Counted from the stretch's first letter, positions 1 through 13,013 are shown. The stretch is DNA of 64,000 nt from Peribolospora baueri (GCA_029717555.1 JAMDHS010000086.1:1-64000); one strand, 5' to 3'. The notes: generated by a model from the sequence alone, not told the origin. Numbers and translations: made by a program.

Positions 1-470
1 CGCCCCCCCCCCCCCCCACCCCTCCGCCCTTCGTCCTCCGCTCGTGTACTTGTAGACCATGCCGGCATCCACTCCTCCCTCTCCCGGATCGGATTGGACC
101 CGGTCGCTCGATGTTCGCTTCGTCTTCTTTCTCTTCCTCTGCAAGCATGCAGTTCGTACGACCCGACGAAGAGCGAACCATGGATACTGATACAATACAG
201 CTACGCCGCCGTGCTCGGCTCGGCGGCGTGCCACAAACACGACCGTTGCGTTGCAAATATATGGGAGGGGAACCGAGGAGAGGAGAGAATGGGTGGGTCG
301 GTGGGGAAGCGGGTACGTGGAGAAGGCCGGGCGGGCGGGAGGTAGACGTTGGAAGAAGGAGCAGACGGGACGAGGGGAGAAATACTCTCGCGCGCAAGAG
401 AGAGAGAGAGAGAGAAAGAGAGGGAGAGAGCACGAGAGCGCTGGTCCATACGCCATACGAGCGTTTGCAT
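1..470. other. Intergenic region with GA microsatellite
   Basis: This stretch lies downstream of the BRE1-like gene and runs to the window edge. It starts with a C-homopolymer run and contains an (AG)n-rich tract at about 396-430. The reading frames across it are low-complexity and overlap on both strands, with no recognisable protein. I see no gene here. It is probably the 3' flank of BRE1 plus unassigned sequence. Confidence 0.5.
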
Positions 471-3400
471 TCATTGGACTGAAGAGAAGAGAAGAGATCC
501 GTGGCGACGAGTCCTGTCAGTCGCCATCCTCCCATTCAAAAGCAAATTACATTCTGTCCACCCACAGTAGATCTGCTCCACGTCCTCCTTGGCAAACGAC
601 ACCTGACACGCCGGACACTTCCTCTGCCTCGTCGCGATCCGCGCATCGATGCAGTCCTTGCAAAACGTGTGGAAGCACTTGGAGATGGTATGAGACCGGA
701 AGCGGATCTTGCAAGTCGAGCAAAGGAGCATGTTCTGCGTTTCGAGGGATTGGAGGCCAAGGTGAAACAGATCGACGTGTGATGGATGGCGCGGCCAGAA
801 GATGTCAGAAGCTGTGGGTGAGATGAAGGCATTCGACAAACCCACCCTCAGCAACGTATTGTCCTTCTGTAGCGCCCGCTCTTCCTTGGAAACCCCGGAG
901 CCGGTGGTTGTCGAGGAAGCAACTGCGAGATTCTGAAGCTCTCTCTCCAGCTTGCTAGCCTTTTCCTCCGCTCGCTTTCGCGCCGACGCCTCCGTCTCTG
1001 CTTCCGCCACACGTTTGCGATGTAGAGCGGTCATCTGCAGCGTATGAAAGGGATGAGGTTGAGTGGAAAATACAGCGAAATGCAGACAAGACTGGACCTA
1101 GTTTACCTCAGCGACGCCCTTCTCCGAAAATTGTAGCCGATTTCGCACGTCTTGAACGTCGTGTTCCAGAGAGGCGATTTTGTCCCGATACGTCTGCAGG
1201 GATCGCTTGTACCCGCTGATCTCCTTCTCTTGGGTGGTCTGAACAACAACAACCCAAGAGTTCTGACGCTTAGCAAACAGATAAATCGAGACCTCCGGTG
1301 TGACGACTTACCAGTTGGCTGGACAAGCTCTTCTCCGCCTCTGTCAACTTCTCGATGACCTTAACCTGCTTCTCAATGTTGCGCTGAGCCGCCTTCCTTT
1401 CCGCTTCCACTGCTTCCTTGTTCCGCATGGCGCCAAAATACTTGTTGTCCGCTTTAGCTTTCTGCATTGACAAGAAGAAAAGGGATCCATTGGGGGATAT
1501 AGTGAGGAACCTATTTCTACGGTAACGATTGGCGGAAAAAATTATTAACTTGCCTCGGCTGTCAGCCGGGTAACCTTGTCCTCTAAAGCAGCCAGGTTGA
1601 AGACCTTGCTCTTACACTGCTCCTCCGAGGTCTGCCATGCTTCCGAGAGCTTCTCTACCTCGAGGAAGAGCGCCTCGTTTGCCTGCAGTAGCCAAAATTG
1701 ATGGTGAAGGAAATAACTCAGCTCTGCGCACTGCAGAAAGCTAGACACAAGCCGCTCACCGCCTCGGCTTCCTTCCTCTTCAGCTCGAGCTGCTCGATCA
1801 AGGCCGTCTTTTCCTCCAATCGTGTCGCCAATTGACGTACGTCGGGACCGGCCTGACTGCCAAGGAGTTTTGCATATCGGTCAACCCGGTCGTGAAGCTC
1901 GGCGACCTGGGACTTCAAAGATGCCTCTGAAGCCGCCAGGGCCGTTACGTCGTCCGATGCCATTGCATACGCTTCCAGCTCGTTCTGGAGGTTCCGGACA
2001 GATTCCTCGGACTCCTTGAGCTTAGTCTCAAGGTGTTTAACAAAAGAAAGCTCTTCGTTGACGAGATGGAAGTCCACTGCCTGCGCGTCGCCAGCGTCAG
2101 CAGCAATTTTCGCCTTCAGTCTTCGCACTTCAGAGACGAGGGCGTCAATGCGGTCCTATAAGCATGACGCAATATAGTCAGCTTTATATCCGCCGCGCCG
2201 TGTAGAAACATGCACGTCCCAATCCATGCACACCTTTCGCGAATTTGCCAAAGTCCGGATCTCTTGAACTTGTCTCTGTTTGAGCTGCTCCCTTGCAAGC
2301 TTCTCGTTGTTGTCACCCTGTAGGTCGTCACGCTGTTGCCGTAATCGGGTGACGTCGGCTTCCCGAGCTTGAAGCTGAGTGCGGAGTTCCTCGCATCTGT
2401 CGTTGGCTTCCGCCTGCGCGCGAAAGAAGACGTGGAGATCTCGGCCGTGAGGATAAGTGCGGCTGGTGCTTAGGAAAAGACACTTCACACTTACTGTGAC
2501 TACGTCCTGGAACTCCCTCCTCCTCTCCCTCAGATCATCCGCCTCCTGTGTCAGCGAACTAACTTGAGCCTTCGCTTGCTCGGCATCCGCCTTGAGGCCC
2601 GCCAATTGGGAATGCAACTCCTTGAACATCGGCGACTCGGCTATGAGATCGTCTGGTAAAGTGGCGAGCTTCATCTTCAGATGATCGACCTCGAGCCGCA
2701 ACTGCTCGTTCTCTTGTCTCAACGATTGGCAATCGTTCAAGCGCCCTTCGGACTCGGATCGCAGGTGCTCAAGCTCTGTCGCCACGTTTAATGGAGTCAT
2801 CGCGCCGTTCGGAGTGGGTGTTTGCTTCACGGGCTGAAGGATGACAAAGAAGCCACAGTGAGCAACCTTCACGACCATGTCAAGTTGATGTGAAAGGGAC
2901 TTACTGGTGAAGCAGACTTCTCCTCCTTCACCTCTTGCATTGCATCCTTTTCCCCGTCTTGTTCTTGCTTCACCTCCTCCTTCATGCTCGGCAGCTCCAT
3001 CGCCTGCACCGTACGGCTCCGTAACCGATCCGCCTTCTTCTCTGCTCGTCTCAACCTTTCCTGCAGGTCGGCGATAGTTGTTTCCGCGTCCCTCAGCTGC
3101 TGATCGGCTACTCGAAGCTGCTCTTTGAGCAAGCTCGCCTGGGCGTGGAAAATGAAGAGGTTAAGGTTAAAGTCATATTCGACAGGTCGCAGAAGGCTGG
3201 GTAGAGGCACACTCACTTCCTTCACGACAGCGTGACACCGGGACTGCAGTTGCCTTAGATCAGGCCGGCCGCGCAACGCAGGATCGGCAGTAATGATGCG
3301 GGCGAGAAGCTCCTGGGATGCTCTTAACCGCTCTTGTAGCGCTTGTTCAAAGGCTTGCAAGGCTGGAGAAGTTGGAGTGAAGGAAAACGACTGCACAAAC

Positions 3401-4082
3401 ACTGAGACGGAAGAGCAGACGCTTCAAATGTGTAAGAACCCTTGCCTTCCTCGGTGTTAGGAGCGAAGCAGAGACTCACTCTCTTGATTTTCTGCAAACA
3501 TGGCTTCGTCCGAGCCCATCGTCCTGACGTCTTGCGCCAGCTAGAACCGTGGAATGTCCAAACGAATGCCTGCCTCAGCGTCCGAATATCTCAGCTTCTC
3601 AGCGACGCTTCCGTACCGGACAAGATCACCCACCTGATCCCAAAACGCGTTCAAGGCCCCTGTTCTCGCCTCCATATCCGTCCGGCTCCGCTCCAGGAGG
3701 GTTACCTGTTCATGTGCCCTGGCCAACTCGCGTTTGTATTCGAGCATCTGGCGGTAAATGGCCTCCTTCCTGAAAGGCTGTGAACGGTGAAAGGGAGACC
3801 CGCAGACGGAGGAGAAAAGGGGAACGACAAAAGTTTGTCAACCGAGCGAGCTCCCGAGCAACATTTCTCATAGACAATTCTATGGCCAAATCCACTTACT
3901 TCGAGGGTTTTTCCATACAGATAACCACCTTCATCTTCCCCTTCCTCTGTCTCCCCACCGTTCATCGTCCCCCGCATGCCGTCCGTCTCCGTCGCTCCGA
4001 CATCGAGCTGGAGTCTTTTAGACGGCTTGTCAGCCACAGGGTCTTCAAGGATGCGCTTGCGTTCGTCGGGGTAGGCGGCCAT
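471..4082 (-). CDS. BRE1: BRE1-like E3 ubiquitin ligase (histone H2B)
   Basis: Probable E3 ligase that, with Rad6, monoubiquitinates histone H2B in the nucleus (known for the family). The first exon (start 4082) is followed by an intron opening GTAAGT near 3900, then an exon with the family-typical stretch EAIYRQMLEYKRELARAHEQ (about 3690-3780). Most of the protein is predicted coiled coil, spread over about ten exons. The C-terminus is a C3HC4 RING (about 560-720) with CSTC, CFHTFC and CPAC knuckles, and TRQRKCPAC is typical of Bre1. Family members usually stop just after the equivalent of DVEQIY. Here the frame stays open for about 30 more codons to a stop at 471, so the extreme C-terminus may be an extension or hide a small intron. 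The gene is head-to-tail with PEX5. Identity is confident; exon borders are approximate. Confidence 0.9.
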
Positions 4083-4674
4083 GAAATGGTGGACTGATCG
4101 GTGCTGGTGGAAGGTGAAGGATCAAGAAGATACAAGTGGCTGAATGCTGCCAAATCGGCGAGGAGGTCAAAGCGTCCTCACATTTGAGGTTCGCAGCGAC
4201 AGCCCGCCTATCTCCGCAGCTTCAGGCGGTCCGCAGCAGCGTTCGTGAGTTGCCGCAGCACAAATTGTCGTTAACCGTTCTCGCCTCAACACTCGCACGA
4301 ATCTCATTCCTTATTATCCTCTCCCGCGTCCTCCACGCTGCCGTGGTAGGCTGCCATTGGCGGTCGTCCTTGGACGTAACGAAGATGATCTACCAGGATT
4401 CGATCCGACCGGAGGACCGCGACAAGGCCGCCTCCTTGCACACCATAGGGAGGAACGTTTTGTAGGCTTGTGGATGGGACTAAAGAATACAGAGGAAGAT
4501 GGATCACGCCTTCCACAATATTCTTATAGTTGACCGCAATACTTATCAATCGATTTCGTCGTCAGACGAAGCAGGAATGCATCCTGGTTGCAAAAGGGAG
4601 ATGGACATAGGGTACGAGAAGACACAGCACCCTACGAGTCGTATTTGCGTTGCGACCAGCTCGCCTGAACTTGC
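4083..4674. other. Intergenic, BRE1 promoter / PEX5 3' end
   Basis: About 590 bases separate the BRE1 start from the PEX5 stop. The region should hold the BRE1 promoter and the PEX5 terminator. A 109-codon plus-strand frame (4136-4465) and an 81-codon minus-strand frame (4304-4549) overlap here, but neither resembles a known family. I see no convincing gene. Confidence 0.45.
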
Positions 4675-7600
4675 TCAAGCCCACCAAGAAGCCTCGTTCC
4701 GGTAAGTCCCTCCAGCGTACGACACAGCGCCAAACAGCGTCCTCATCTCCTCCTCGTCGACGTGCGCCCCGCCGATGCGAGCGATCTGCAGCAGGTCCCA
4801 CAGTCGAGACATTAGGTCGCCCTTTCCAGATCCTCCTTCTCTCTCCTCCTGCTCCCGCGCCTCGCGCTGCACCGGCGTCTGTTGTAGACGCTCAGACTCG
4901 GCCTGGGCGACTACTAGGGTGACAGCGGCGGATATGTGCTCAGCCGCTTCTTGGTACATCTGTGCAACGATGGGACGATCAGCGTTGAAGAGGGGATGGT
5001 ATGGTTAGTTCAACGACATGCAATGAAGGCGAGAAGAAAGCGAGAGTTGAGGATGATCCGTCGTGCTAAAAATATTCACCTTGAGGCTGATGCATGCGAT
5101 GGCCAAATTGAAGCGAGATCTGATGAAGGTTGGGTTCAACTCGAGGGCACGATGGTAGTACTCGAGCGCCTCGCGGGAACGGCCCCTGAGGTGGGAAGGT
5201 GGAGATGTAGCAGGCATGCTCTAGTTAGTCGTCGGCTCGGACAGGGCGATGAGTGACTGACTGCGAAAAATATTGACTTACGAATTGGAGAGTGTGGCGC
5301 CGATCCTGTTGTAGAGTTGCCAGTCCTGAAAACCAGTACGTAGAATCAAATCAGCTGAGCCGATCTTTCTTCAATGCCCCTCCCCCCTCCCCCCGCGGGT
5401 TGTGACGGGAGATTGACTCACGTCCGGCTTCACGAGCAGTGCGGAATGGAAACAGTCTACGGCCTTGTCATAGTCCTGCCGACGATCCCGTCAGAATAGG
5501 GAGCGGTCAGGGCTTCGTTTCGGATGAAACCGAAGGTCCAACCTCTGCATATCGCCATGCCTTCCACTCACCTCGCTAGTGTTGAACAAGATGCCCAAAG
5601 CGATTTGCACGTCAGCGTCCACCTCTCCAACCGGAGCGCTCCTGGCGAGCTCGATAAGCAAAGCGGTCAGATCGAGGTGCTTCGATGCTTCCGCGCTCCC
5701 TCCATCGCCTAGCTCTAGGGGCGAGCTCGAACGGCCGGCCTCTGAAGATCGGTTTGGGGGCGCGGCGGTGGCGGTCCTGGCCCGGTAAGCGCGGACAAGG
5801 TCGGCGTACCGGGGATTGTGCTCGATCCACTTCTCGATGGCATCGTACGCGCTTGCTCGGTCGTTCTCATTGGTGTAACTGACGGCAAGGGCGAGCCAGG
5901 CGGGTCGGTAGGACGGGTCGAGCTCGACGGCGCGACGGAGAGCGCGGATGGCAAGGCCCTCTCGCTCACTGGCTTGTTGCTGTACTCCGAGCTCGAACCA
6001 CATCGATGCGTCCGCCGGGTCGCGTTGGACGGCGGCTTCGCGCTCTAAGATAGTCTCCGCCACCGCGTCGTGGCCGCGACCGTCGTGGCGAGCGTGATGG
6101 AAGGTGGTGTTTTCTTCCAGGTATGGGTTCTGAGGCTGAAAGGGATAAGCGTGGTCCTGGTCCTGGTCCGACACGGGGCGGATACCAGTCGCTGTTGCCT
6201 CAAAAGCGTCCCAGTCTCTCTGGAGCGCGTCCCACTCTGCTACTTGAGGGCCCGGAACACCCCTTCCTTGGGTACCTCTCCACCCCCTTCCTACGAAATC
6301 CTCATCCTCCCATCGCTCCCCTTCATCCTGCTCGTCCTTCTCCTCCCACCTCTCCGTCGCACCGGGCACGCGCGTCGATATACCATGCTTGGACGACTCG
6401 GCGCGGAACTTGGACGCTGCCTCCTCGAAGAGAGCGTCTTCGTCGTCTGACTCTTGGATCCCTCCTCCATCGCCCTGGAACTGCGCACCAGACCTCCGAC
6501 TGGCCTTCTTCCTCTCGCGCTCCTCTGCCATGGCGTCTTCATCGGCCCAAAACTCGCTGAGCTCACGTCGGCCCTCCAACTCCTGTGCAAGAGGGAGCGA
6601 GGACGGAATGCCAGTTGTCCTTTTCTGCTGAGCAAAGAGGGCATCAGGCAAGCCGCTCAGCTGCCCCGACGCCCCAGCGGCGGCCGCATTTGCCCAACGG
6701 TAAGTCTCCGCGTCTGGAGCGCTGCTTGTTTCAGCGACAGGCTGATGCATCTCAACGTCCATGCCTGGTCCAAGGTCTCTTGCCTTGCCCTTTCCCTTGA
6801 CACTTCCAACGGCAGTGCCGTCGTCGCCGACGCCAGCAGAAGTGGACCCCTGTCCTTTTTCGACCATCTCATTCCCCTCTATGGTGACCTGTTTATCCCT
6901 GATTTGCTTCATGAGGCCTAAGAAGGCGCTCTTGCCGAACTTGGGGTTCTGCTCGTGCTCGACAGATGAGACCAGAAGTCCCGCAGTGCGCGCCAGCTGG
7001 TCCCTTTCCTCGTCGTCATTGAAGTCTTGCCTGGGAGGCGCAGCAGTCTCAGCAACTTGTGTGGGCGCATCTAGGGCGTGAATGGGCGAGGGCGGCCCTT
7101 GGCTCCCTTGCAGCTCCTTCTCGTGCGTCATGAAGGCCTCGTCCCACGAGGGATCTGCGTGTCCGTGTGCATGTGATATGTGGCATGCGCAAAAAATCAT
7201 CAGCTCGCTGGATCACGAACGTCAATCAGGAGAGGCAGCGGCCTGGGTCGACCTTTGTACGTCAGTACACGGGATTGCTCACCCAGTCCCAATCTCGTCA
7301 TTTCCTTGTCCAGCTCATCGACCGCTGCAGGCGACCTTGCTCCCACTTCTACGATGCGATCCTTCATCATGCGGTCCTCCCTCATCCAAGCCTCCTGGCG
7401 TTGTTGCATGTACATGTCCTGCATCATCCTTGCCCTCACCATGTCCTCTTCCATCTTCCTCATCGCGTTCACGCTCGCCACGCCATTTCCATGGGCCACA
7501 GCACCGGCCAGCCCAGGAGAAGCCCTCGGGGATGAAGTCTGGAGAGCTCCGGGTCCTGAACGGTCCTTGCTGATCTCACTATGGCTTGCCGGCAGCGGTA

Positions 7601-8359
7601 CGGAATTTTGCTGCTTCAGGAAGTCGGCAGCCCATCCAACGTTTCCAAAGCCCGCTCTCGTCGTCGCACCGGGTCCTCCACCAAATTGCTGGTGTGAACT
7701 CGCGCCAGCAGTCCTTGCGGCGAGGAAGGCGTCTTCAAAGTCTAGATGCGAAGCCGGAGACGGACCTTGTTGATGCTGCCCCTGAAACGCGGGAGAGCGC
7801 CGAAGTTGCGACGGCGTGGGGCTGGAAGAGACAAAGGTATGCGGAGGAGGAGACAGTGACGGCAAGGCTTGCAGTCGAGTTTGATCGAGTGAGGACGGAG
7901 TCCCAGACCCGAAGAAGCGAGAGGCGTCGGCGTCTTGGCCAGATGAAAGGTCACGCTGAATGGAGCGGAAGGGCTGCAGATCGAGAGAAGTCCGGTGATT
8001 GTGTGCAAAGAGGAGAGGTTCAACGTCAATGCCCCAGCCACAGGTCAGCGTTCCGGGACATTAAGCGACCTGTATAAGGAATGTGACGGCGAGGGGCCGT
8101 AAACTCACCGCAGACGACGGCCCAGCTTGAGGGACAAACCGATCCTGCGGAACAATGAGAAACAGAGACGTATAATGAGCGATAGGATCGGAGCGTGACG
8201 TCGAAAAGTCACTTCAGTCCGCTTTGTCTACCATGTCCAGCAGGATCAGCATCTCACCTGCTGAGTTCCTCGATCCTGACCGAACGTTTTGGCGAAGCCC
8301 TGCAGCGGGTTCGAAGGCCCGCATTCAGCACCGCCGCTGACGAGCTGAGAGAGTGACAT
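4675..8359 (-). CDS. PEX5: PEX5 peroxisomal PTS1 import receptor
   Basis: Cycling receptor that binds SKL-type C-termini in the cytosol and delivers matrix proteins to peroxisomes. The start at 8359 is supported by the family N-terminus MSLSQLVSGGAECGPSNPLQ. Cys13 is the conserved residue used for export-linked monoubiquitination. Further exons carry the family phrases DRFVPQAGPSSA and W-x3-F-type peroxin-binding motifs (WAADF near 7630, WDEAF near 7140). The TPR region begins around 6130 and includes LAVSYTNENDRASAYDAIEK, a Pex5 hallmark. Small exons follow (DYDKAVDCFHSALLVKPD; DWQLYNRIGATLSNS; GRSREALEYYHRALELNP), then a last exon with SRLWDLLQIA. About eight or more exons. It shares a short divergent upstream region with the RCC1-like gene. 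Confidence 0.95.
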
Positions 8360-8765
8360 GACGTGGACGACGAAGGGAGAAGCGAGAGTTCGCCTTCCGT
8401 CCCCGGTCGTGAAAGTTTAGGAGAGAAATCACTTAAGCGAGAAGCAGTGGCGCTGGATGAGTCGAGAAGAGGGAGCGACCAAGATGTCACACGCAACTTT
8501 CAACCACTCCGCGGAGCGCTGCGGTGATCCGGGGTGACCGGTGACCGGGCTCTTAGAGAGCCGGCCTTGGCCGTCCCCTCCCCGCGTTAAGATAGGTTTG
8601 TCTTGCTGCGGCGGCTAAGCGTCACGTGGACGGAGGGCTCAAATTCCGACATGAAGTGGCCGACCAGACGGAATGAGTGCGAACTTGTAGGACGAGCGCT
8701 CGTACGCTCAAGTCGGGCAGAGACCAGGTTAAGACGCTCGGCCCCAGCGCCATGTCCCTCAACTC
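8360..8765. promoter_or_regulatory. Divergent promoter region PEX5 / RCC1-like
   Basis: About 400 bases lie between the start codons of PEX5 (-) and the RCC1-like gene (+). Both promoters must lie here or overlap the 5' leaders. I recognise no specific operator. The reading frames in it look spurious. Confidence 0.5.
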
Positions 8766-10351
8766 ATGGCTGGCCTCGCAGGAAACACCATCCTCAGCGG
8801 TGCGCGGCGCATCTTCGCGTTCGGGTTGAACATCTCTCGTCAAGGCCTGCCTTCCCCTTCGTCCGCCATAAATGGGCCTCCATCCTTTCTCGAATCGCCC
8901 ACTGACATTACCGCCTACACGCACTGCGATGCCATTCTCGATTCCGCTTGGGCCGAGACTGCCGGCGCACAGTCAGAATCTGGCGAGGTGAGGCTTTGGG
9001 GTCTCGCCGACTGTGACGCTGTGGACGAGGACGACGAGGAGACAGAAGAAGAGCACGTTGTCGTCCTCGAAATGGAAAAGTCGCGACCAGTCGGTCCGAA
9101 GAAGTTCCTGGGAAGCGACCACTTTATCGCTTGCTTAGGGGACGACGGGGTCGTTTATTTCCCGGCCTCGGTCAATGTGGGTGAGGAGCAGACCAAAGGT
9201 GACCTGTCGTCGCCCCGGCGGGAAGAGAGGAAGAAAAGGAGGCGATGGGCGCCCCGTAACGGACACTTGGATGTGGTTTGGAAGGACGTGGATGTTGATG
9301 AGGCTGGAAGGGCTGTTGGTATAGACGGTGAGTGACTTGACGAACGTTCTCCGGTCATCCACGTTCCTCATTCGTAGGGGCAAATATGAAAGTGGAAGAC
9401 TGTTCGAGCCTGCTACTTTTCCGCTCACCGAGTCCGTCACGTCCTCCTCTTAGCCGAGGGAAAGGCGTTCTTCAGCTCCACTCTAGCTTCTTTGCTCTCG
9501 TGCTGCTCATCTGACAGACAACCCCTGTCGCTGTCGGTGGCGGAAGACGGCACCCAGACGTTGCCGCGGTTCACATCCGTGCATGCAGGCCTTGGCCACT
9601 TCGTCCTCTTGGCCTCCCCCATGGATACTTCAAACAATTCCCATCAAGTCTACGTGACTGGCGATAACCGATTCTCCCAACTCAGTTTAGACTATCCCGC
9701 ACCACATAACGTCCCTCCTCCCCTCGTGCGACCATTACCTTTCTTTTCTCCCTCCGAAGGCTTCCCGTCCAAAATCGGCGAGCTTTCCGTAGGCGCATTC
9801 CACAACGCCGCGAGGACGGAGGATGGAGACGTCTACGTCTGGGGCAGGAACGCAGAGGGCCAGTTGGGAGATGAGGAGGCCGGTCCAGAGCCTCTGCTTG
9901 TTTCGCTTGGAGGAGAAGAGATGGACGCAGAGGAGGACGAGAAGGTCGTGAGCGTCGCATGTGGCTCCAAGCATACCGTCCTGATCACGCATAGCGGCCG
10001 GGTTTGGGTGGCCGGGTCGGGTGGGTATCCCAGCGTCCGATTCTGCACTCATATGGGCCGCTGCGTCATTGTCCCGTCTGATGCTTTCTTTGTCCTTTCG
10101 TGGGCGCTCCAGACGAGCACTCGGCTCTCGGTTTAGGCGACCAACACGGCGTTCAGTCATCATCTCACCCCAGCTCAAATGGAAGCGCTGGTCCATCTTC
10201 GCACGCTCAAAGTACCGTGGTACCCACGTTCACTCTTCATCCCTTCTTCGCGACGCATCATCAGCGCTTGCTGCCTGTCCGGGTCGTTGCACGTCGGTGG
10301 ACCACCTTTGTCATTTGTGAGACTCTTGACTCGTCCGCGTCGACGAGCTGA
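8766..10351 (+). CDS. RCC1-repeat protein (ATS1-like)
   Basis: Regulator-of-chromosome-condensation type beta-propeller protein. Exon 1 (8766 to about 9326, donor GTGAGT) begins with IFAFGLNISRQGL, a first RCC1 blade, followed by an acidic linker. Exon 2 contains HAGLGHFVLLAS, VYVTGDNRFSQLSL, VGAFHNAARTEDGDVYVWGR and VACGSKHTVLITHSGRVWVA, which are successive blades. An intron near 10023-10110 joins to EHSALGLGD. The last blade ends with RVVARRWTTFVICE. The length (roughly 450 residues) is in the range of small fungal RCC1 proteins such as Ats1. RCC1 itself is a Ran exchange factor, but I cannot tell whether this one is. One or more introns between 9327 and 9520 are uncertain. It converges on the RSC7-like gene. 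Confidence 0.8.
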
Positions 10352-10783
10352 AGGATCGAACGACTGTGGGCGGGCTCGTTTCTTCAAGCTCTGCGAATCA
10401 GCAATGAAGACACCGGTGGGAGCGTCTACGACTTGTTAAACATGGCCAAGGATGCTCAATGCTTGTTGGAGAAGCTGTAAACAGAGGGTGCGAGCGGCTA
10501 TCCTCGGAGAGATGTATCGTCACACAACCTTGTTGAGTGTGTGGACCGACAGTCGTCGGAAACATTTCTGGAAAGAAGCAGACTTCTGTGATGGAACAGG
10601 GTAATGAGGGATAGACGTCGGCCCCTTGACAATCGCCGTCCCCTGAGAGGAAGAGACTCGGTCTAAGTAGTATACAAATGACATACAAGAGAGCGACAGA
10701 GACGAAACGCCGATATCGTACTCGACGCTCAAGGCCACAGGCCGTTTGAAAGGAAACGTTTGACTGGCGCAGGCTATACATGT
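10352..10783. other. Convergent intergenic region
   Basis: Tail-to-tail spacer between the RCC1-like gene and the RSC7-like gene. It should contain both 3' ends. I see no gene, repeat or RNA in it. Confidence 0.5.
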
Positions 10784-12753
10784 TCATCGGCCAGGGTACA
10801 TCATCTGCGTGCTCCAACTGGCCACGCCCCACGCTCCGCCTCCGACCTTTGTGCCGCCGAGCAAAGGCACGTTCGTCCTCTGCGGCTTCTTCATCTCCTC
10901 TGACCTGTCCCCCTTGCCTCCCTCCGCTCGCTCGTCTTGAATCTGGAGAGGGATCTCCGGCCACGCCGCGACTTTTTCGATCCTAGCCGCCGTAGGCTGT
11001 GAATCCGTTCGGAAATGAGGCGTGTGCGTGTGCGGTTCATAAAGGCCAAGCGGGGGTTCTAGCTCTCTCTTGCGCTTCTTGGCGCTGGGGCGATCACCGT
11101 CTGGCGACTTTTTCCGGACGTGAAGAATGGGTCGAGGTGTGCCGGCGGCGGAGTCCAGCGGGGTCGCGGGCGAGTCCACGCCCTTGGCCGCGCCGTCGGC
11201 TCGTCGCTCGGCGATGCCGGGCCCGAAAGCGGGCGTGCCTTCCTCCGCCTCCTCCTTGTCTCCTTCCGTCTCCCACGGTGGCTTGTCGTCCTCGTCCTCG
11301 ACCTGATCCGTCTCATCGGCAATCTCCTCCTCGCCCTCCTGACCCATCACCGTGTGGAAGGCGACCAACCTCTCGCGCCTGAACGCCCGCATGGCGCTGT
11401 TAGCCTCACTGACCTGCTGGGCAAACTTATGCATCCAGTTCCGCGGCGTAAGCTCCGCCCTCGCTAACGCCGCTCGCTTCATGGCGTGCGTGCCTGCCGC
11501 AGTGAAGGGTGCGAGACCAGGTCCCCCGAAGACGGTGACGCCGTCACCGAGCGACGAGTGATACGTTCGCGATCGCCCTGAAGGGGGCAGAGATGGCCCC
11601 AGAGCACCTCTCTCGCGTGGAAGAGACGCCTGCGCCTGGGATTGCTTCTCGCGGAGGTACTCAAGATTCTCCGCTATCTCGCCGACCGGCTCGCCTTCTT
11701 TGTGGCCTTCCTGACGAGACCTCTCCTCATCGTAGTCGTCGACGATATATTTTCCGTCTGAAGAGAATGAGCAAAGAAAGAAGGATTCAGCACGAAGGCT
11801 CGCAAGCGCTCTCTCCCAAAGCTCAACCATCAGCAAAGCGGCGAACTCACTCGCGACAATCTTGGCACCCATCAATTTGAAAACATTCCTCACGGCGACG
11901 GCGGTAACGCTCCTGCTCTTCAGATTGACGCTCAGCTTGCCATCATCGATGAGTTGCTGTTTTTCGCTCTGCCAGAGAGTGAGTTTGACGAGCAGGGGGT
12001 TCTTGCGGAAGAAGTAGAGCGAGTCGCGGTGGCCCGTGCAGCGCGCGGCGTCGATCGAAAGCATGTACAGCCTCTCTGGATCGTCGCGCACGGGGGATGT
12101 GAAAGTGGATTCCTTGTACTGTCGGCCTGTTGAGGTGGAGGGACGGCGTTTGCGCCTCATTCCAAATCAGTCCCGTCGCGTCCCAAAGGTTTCGAAGGGT
12201 GGCTTCCGTGCGACCTACCTCCGAGCAACCTCCCATGCTTGTCAATCTTCATCTCTCCGACTGGATTATCCGGCAACACGAGCTCGTCCTTTTCCAGCCG
12301 ATAAGTCTTTCCGCCGACCGTCCGCGTCTCCTGTCCAGGTGTGGCCTGAATCTCAGTCGCTGGCGTGGCAGGCGCAGTTGCGGCTGACGCCTGCGCCTGG
12401 TCATCGTCCGGCGCGGGCGTACCCTTTTTTTCCTCATTCTCCTTCTTCTCCTCCTCCACCTCCTCCTCCGCCTCCGCCTCCCCTCCCTCCTCCTCCGCTT
12501 CCTCTTCCTCCTCCTCACCATCCAGCTCTGGCGTCGAGAAAGTGGCTTTGGACCGTGTCGGTTGCTTGGACGCTCGAGACGGCCGGCGCGGCTGCTTTCG
12601 CGACCGGCCTAACCGTCGCCTGGCCGGTGCGACGTCGTCGACCTCCTTCTCTTCCTCACCATCGACCGCCATCTCCACGTCCGAGCCCGCGCCCTCCGCA
12701 TCCGCCGTACCTTGCGTCGTCGGCTGCGTGCGTTTTGCCCGTCTGCCTCTCAT
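10784..12753 (-). CDS. RSC7/Npl6-like chromatin remodelling subunit
   Basis: Probable Rsc7/Swp82-family subunit of an RSC/SWI-SNF-type remodeller. The N-terminal part is basic then very acidic (runs of Glu about 12420-12540). The family domain follows: TYRLEKDELVLPDNPVGE, MKIDKHGRLLGG, an intron near 12150-12220, then KESTFTSPVRDDPERLYMLS, DAARCTGHRDSLYFFRKNP and LIDDGKLSVNLKSRSVTAVA. This order (GRLLGG-REY, RLYMLS-DAAR, F-RDS, LI-D-G-L, RSR) is typical of the RSC7 domain. A second intron lies near 11765-11850. The C-terminal half is disordered and charged, ending with GGAWGVASWSTQMMYPGR. I chose the Met at 12753 (MRGRRAKRTQ); an upstream in-frame Met at 12873 is possible. It diverges from the SNARE gene over only about 260 bases. 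Confidence 0.88.
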
Positions 12754-13013
12754 GTCGTGTGCGCGGACCCTTGAACAAAGTGAGGAAGGTCGTGGAATAA
12801 GTAAACATTCGCGAAGAAGCATCTGGTCGATGCCGCCGCCGGGAGACCTGGTTGCCGCAGCCAAACGAGGCACGCCACGATCCTGCTGTCGCTTGCAGCC
12901 CAGGTCTTTCGTCTGACGACCGCTACCACCAACCCGCGGCCCATGTCCACCGGCGGCGGCTTAGCTTGGCTCCGAGGACCTCGTATCGTCACCATCATCA
13001 TCGCCGGACCAAC
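12754..13013. promoter_or_regulatory. Divergent promoter RSC7-like / SNARE
   Basis: Compact divergent promoter of about 260 bases between the starts of the RSC7-like gene and the Bet1/Sft1-like SNARE. No specific sites recognised. Confidence 0.45.

Noticed and set aside
4136-4465. Small plus-strand frame between BRE1 and PEX5
   Set aside because: No recognisable family, overlapped by an equally open minus frame, no supporting splice pattern.
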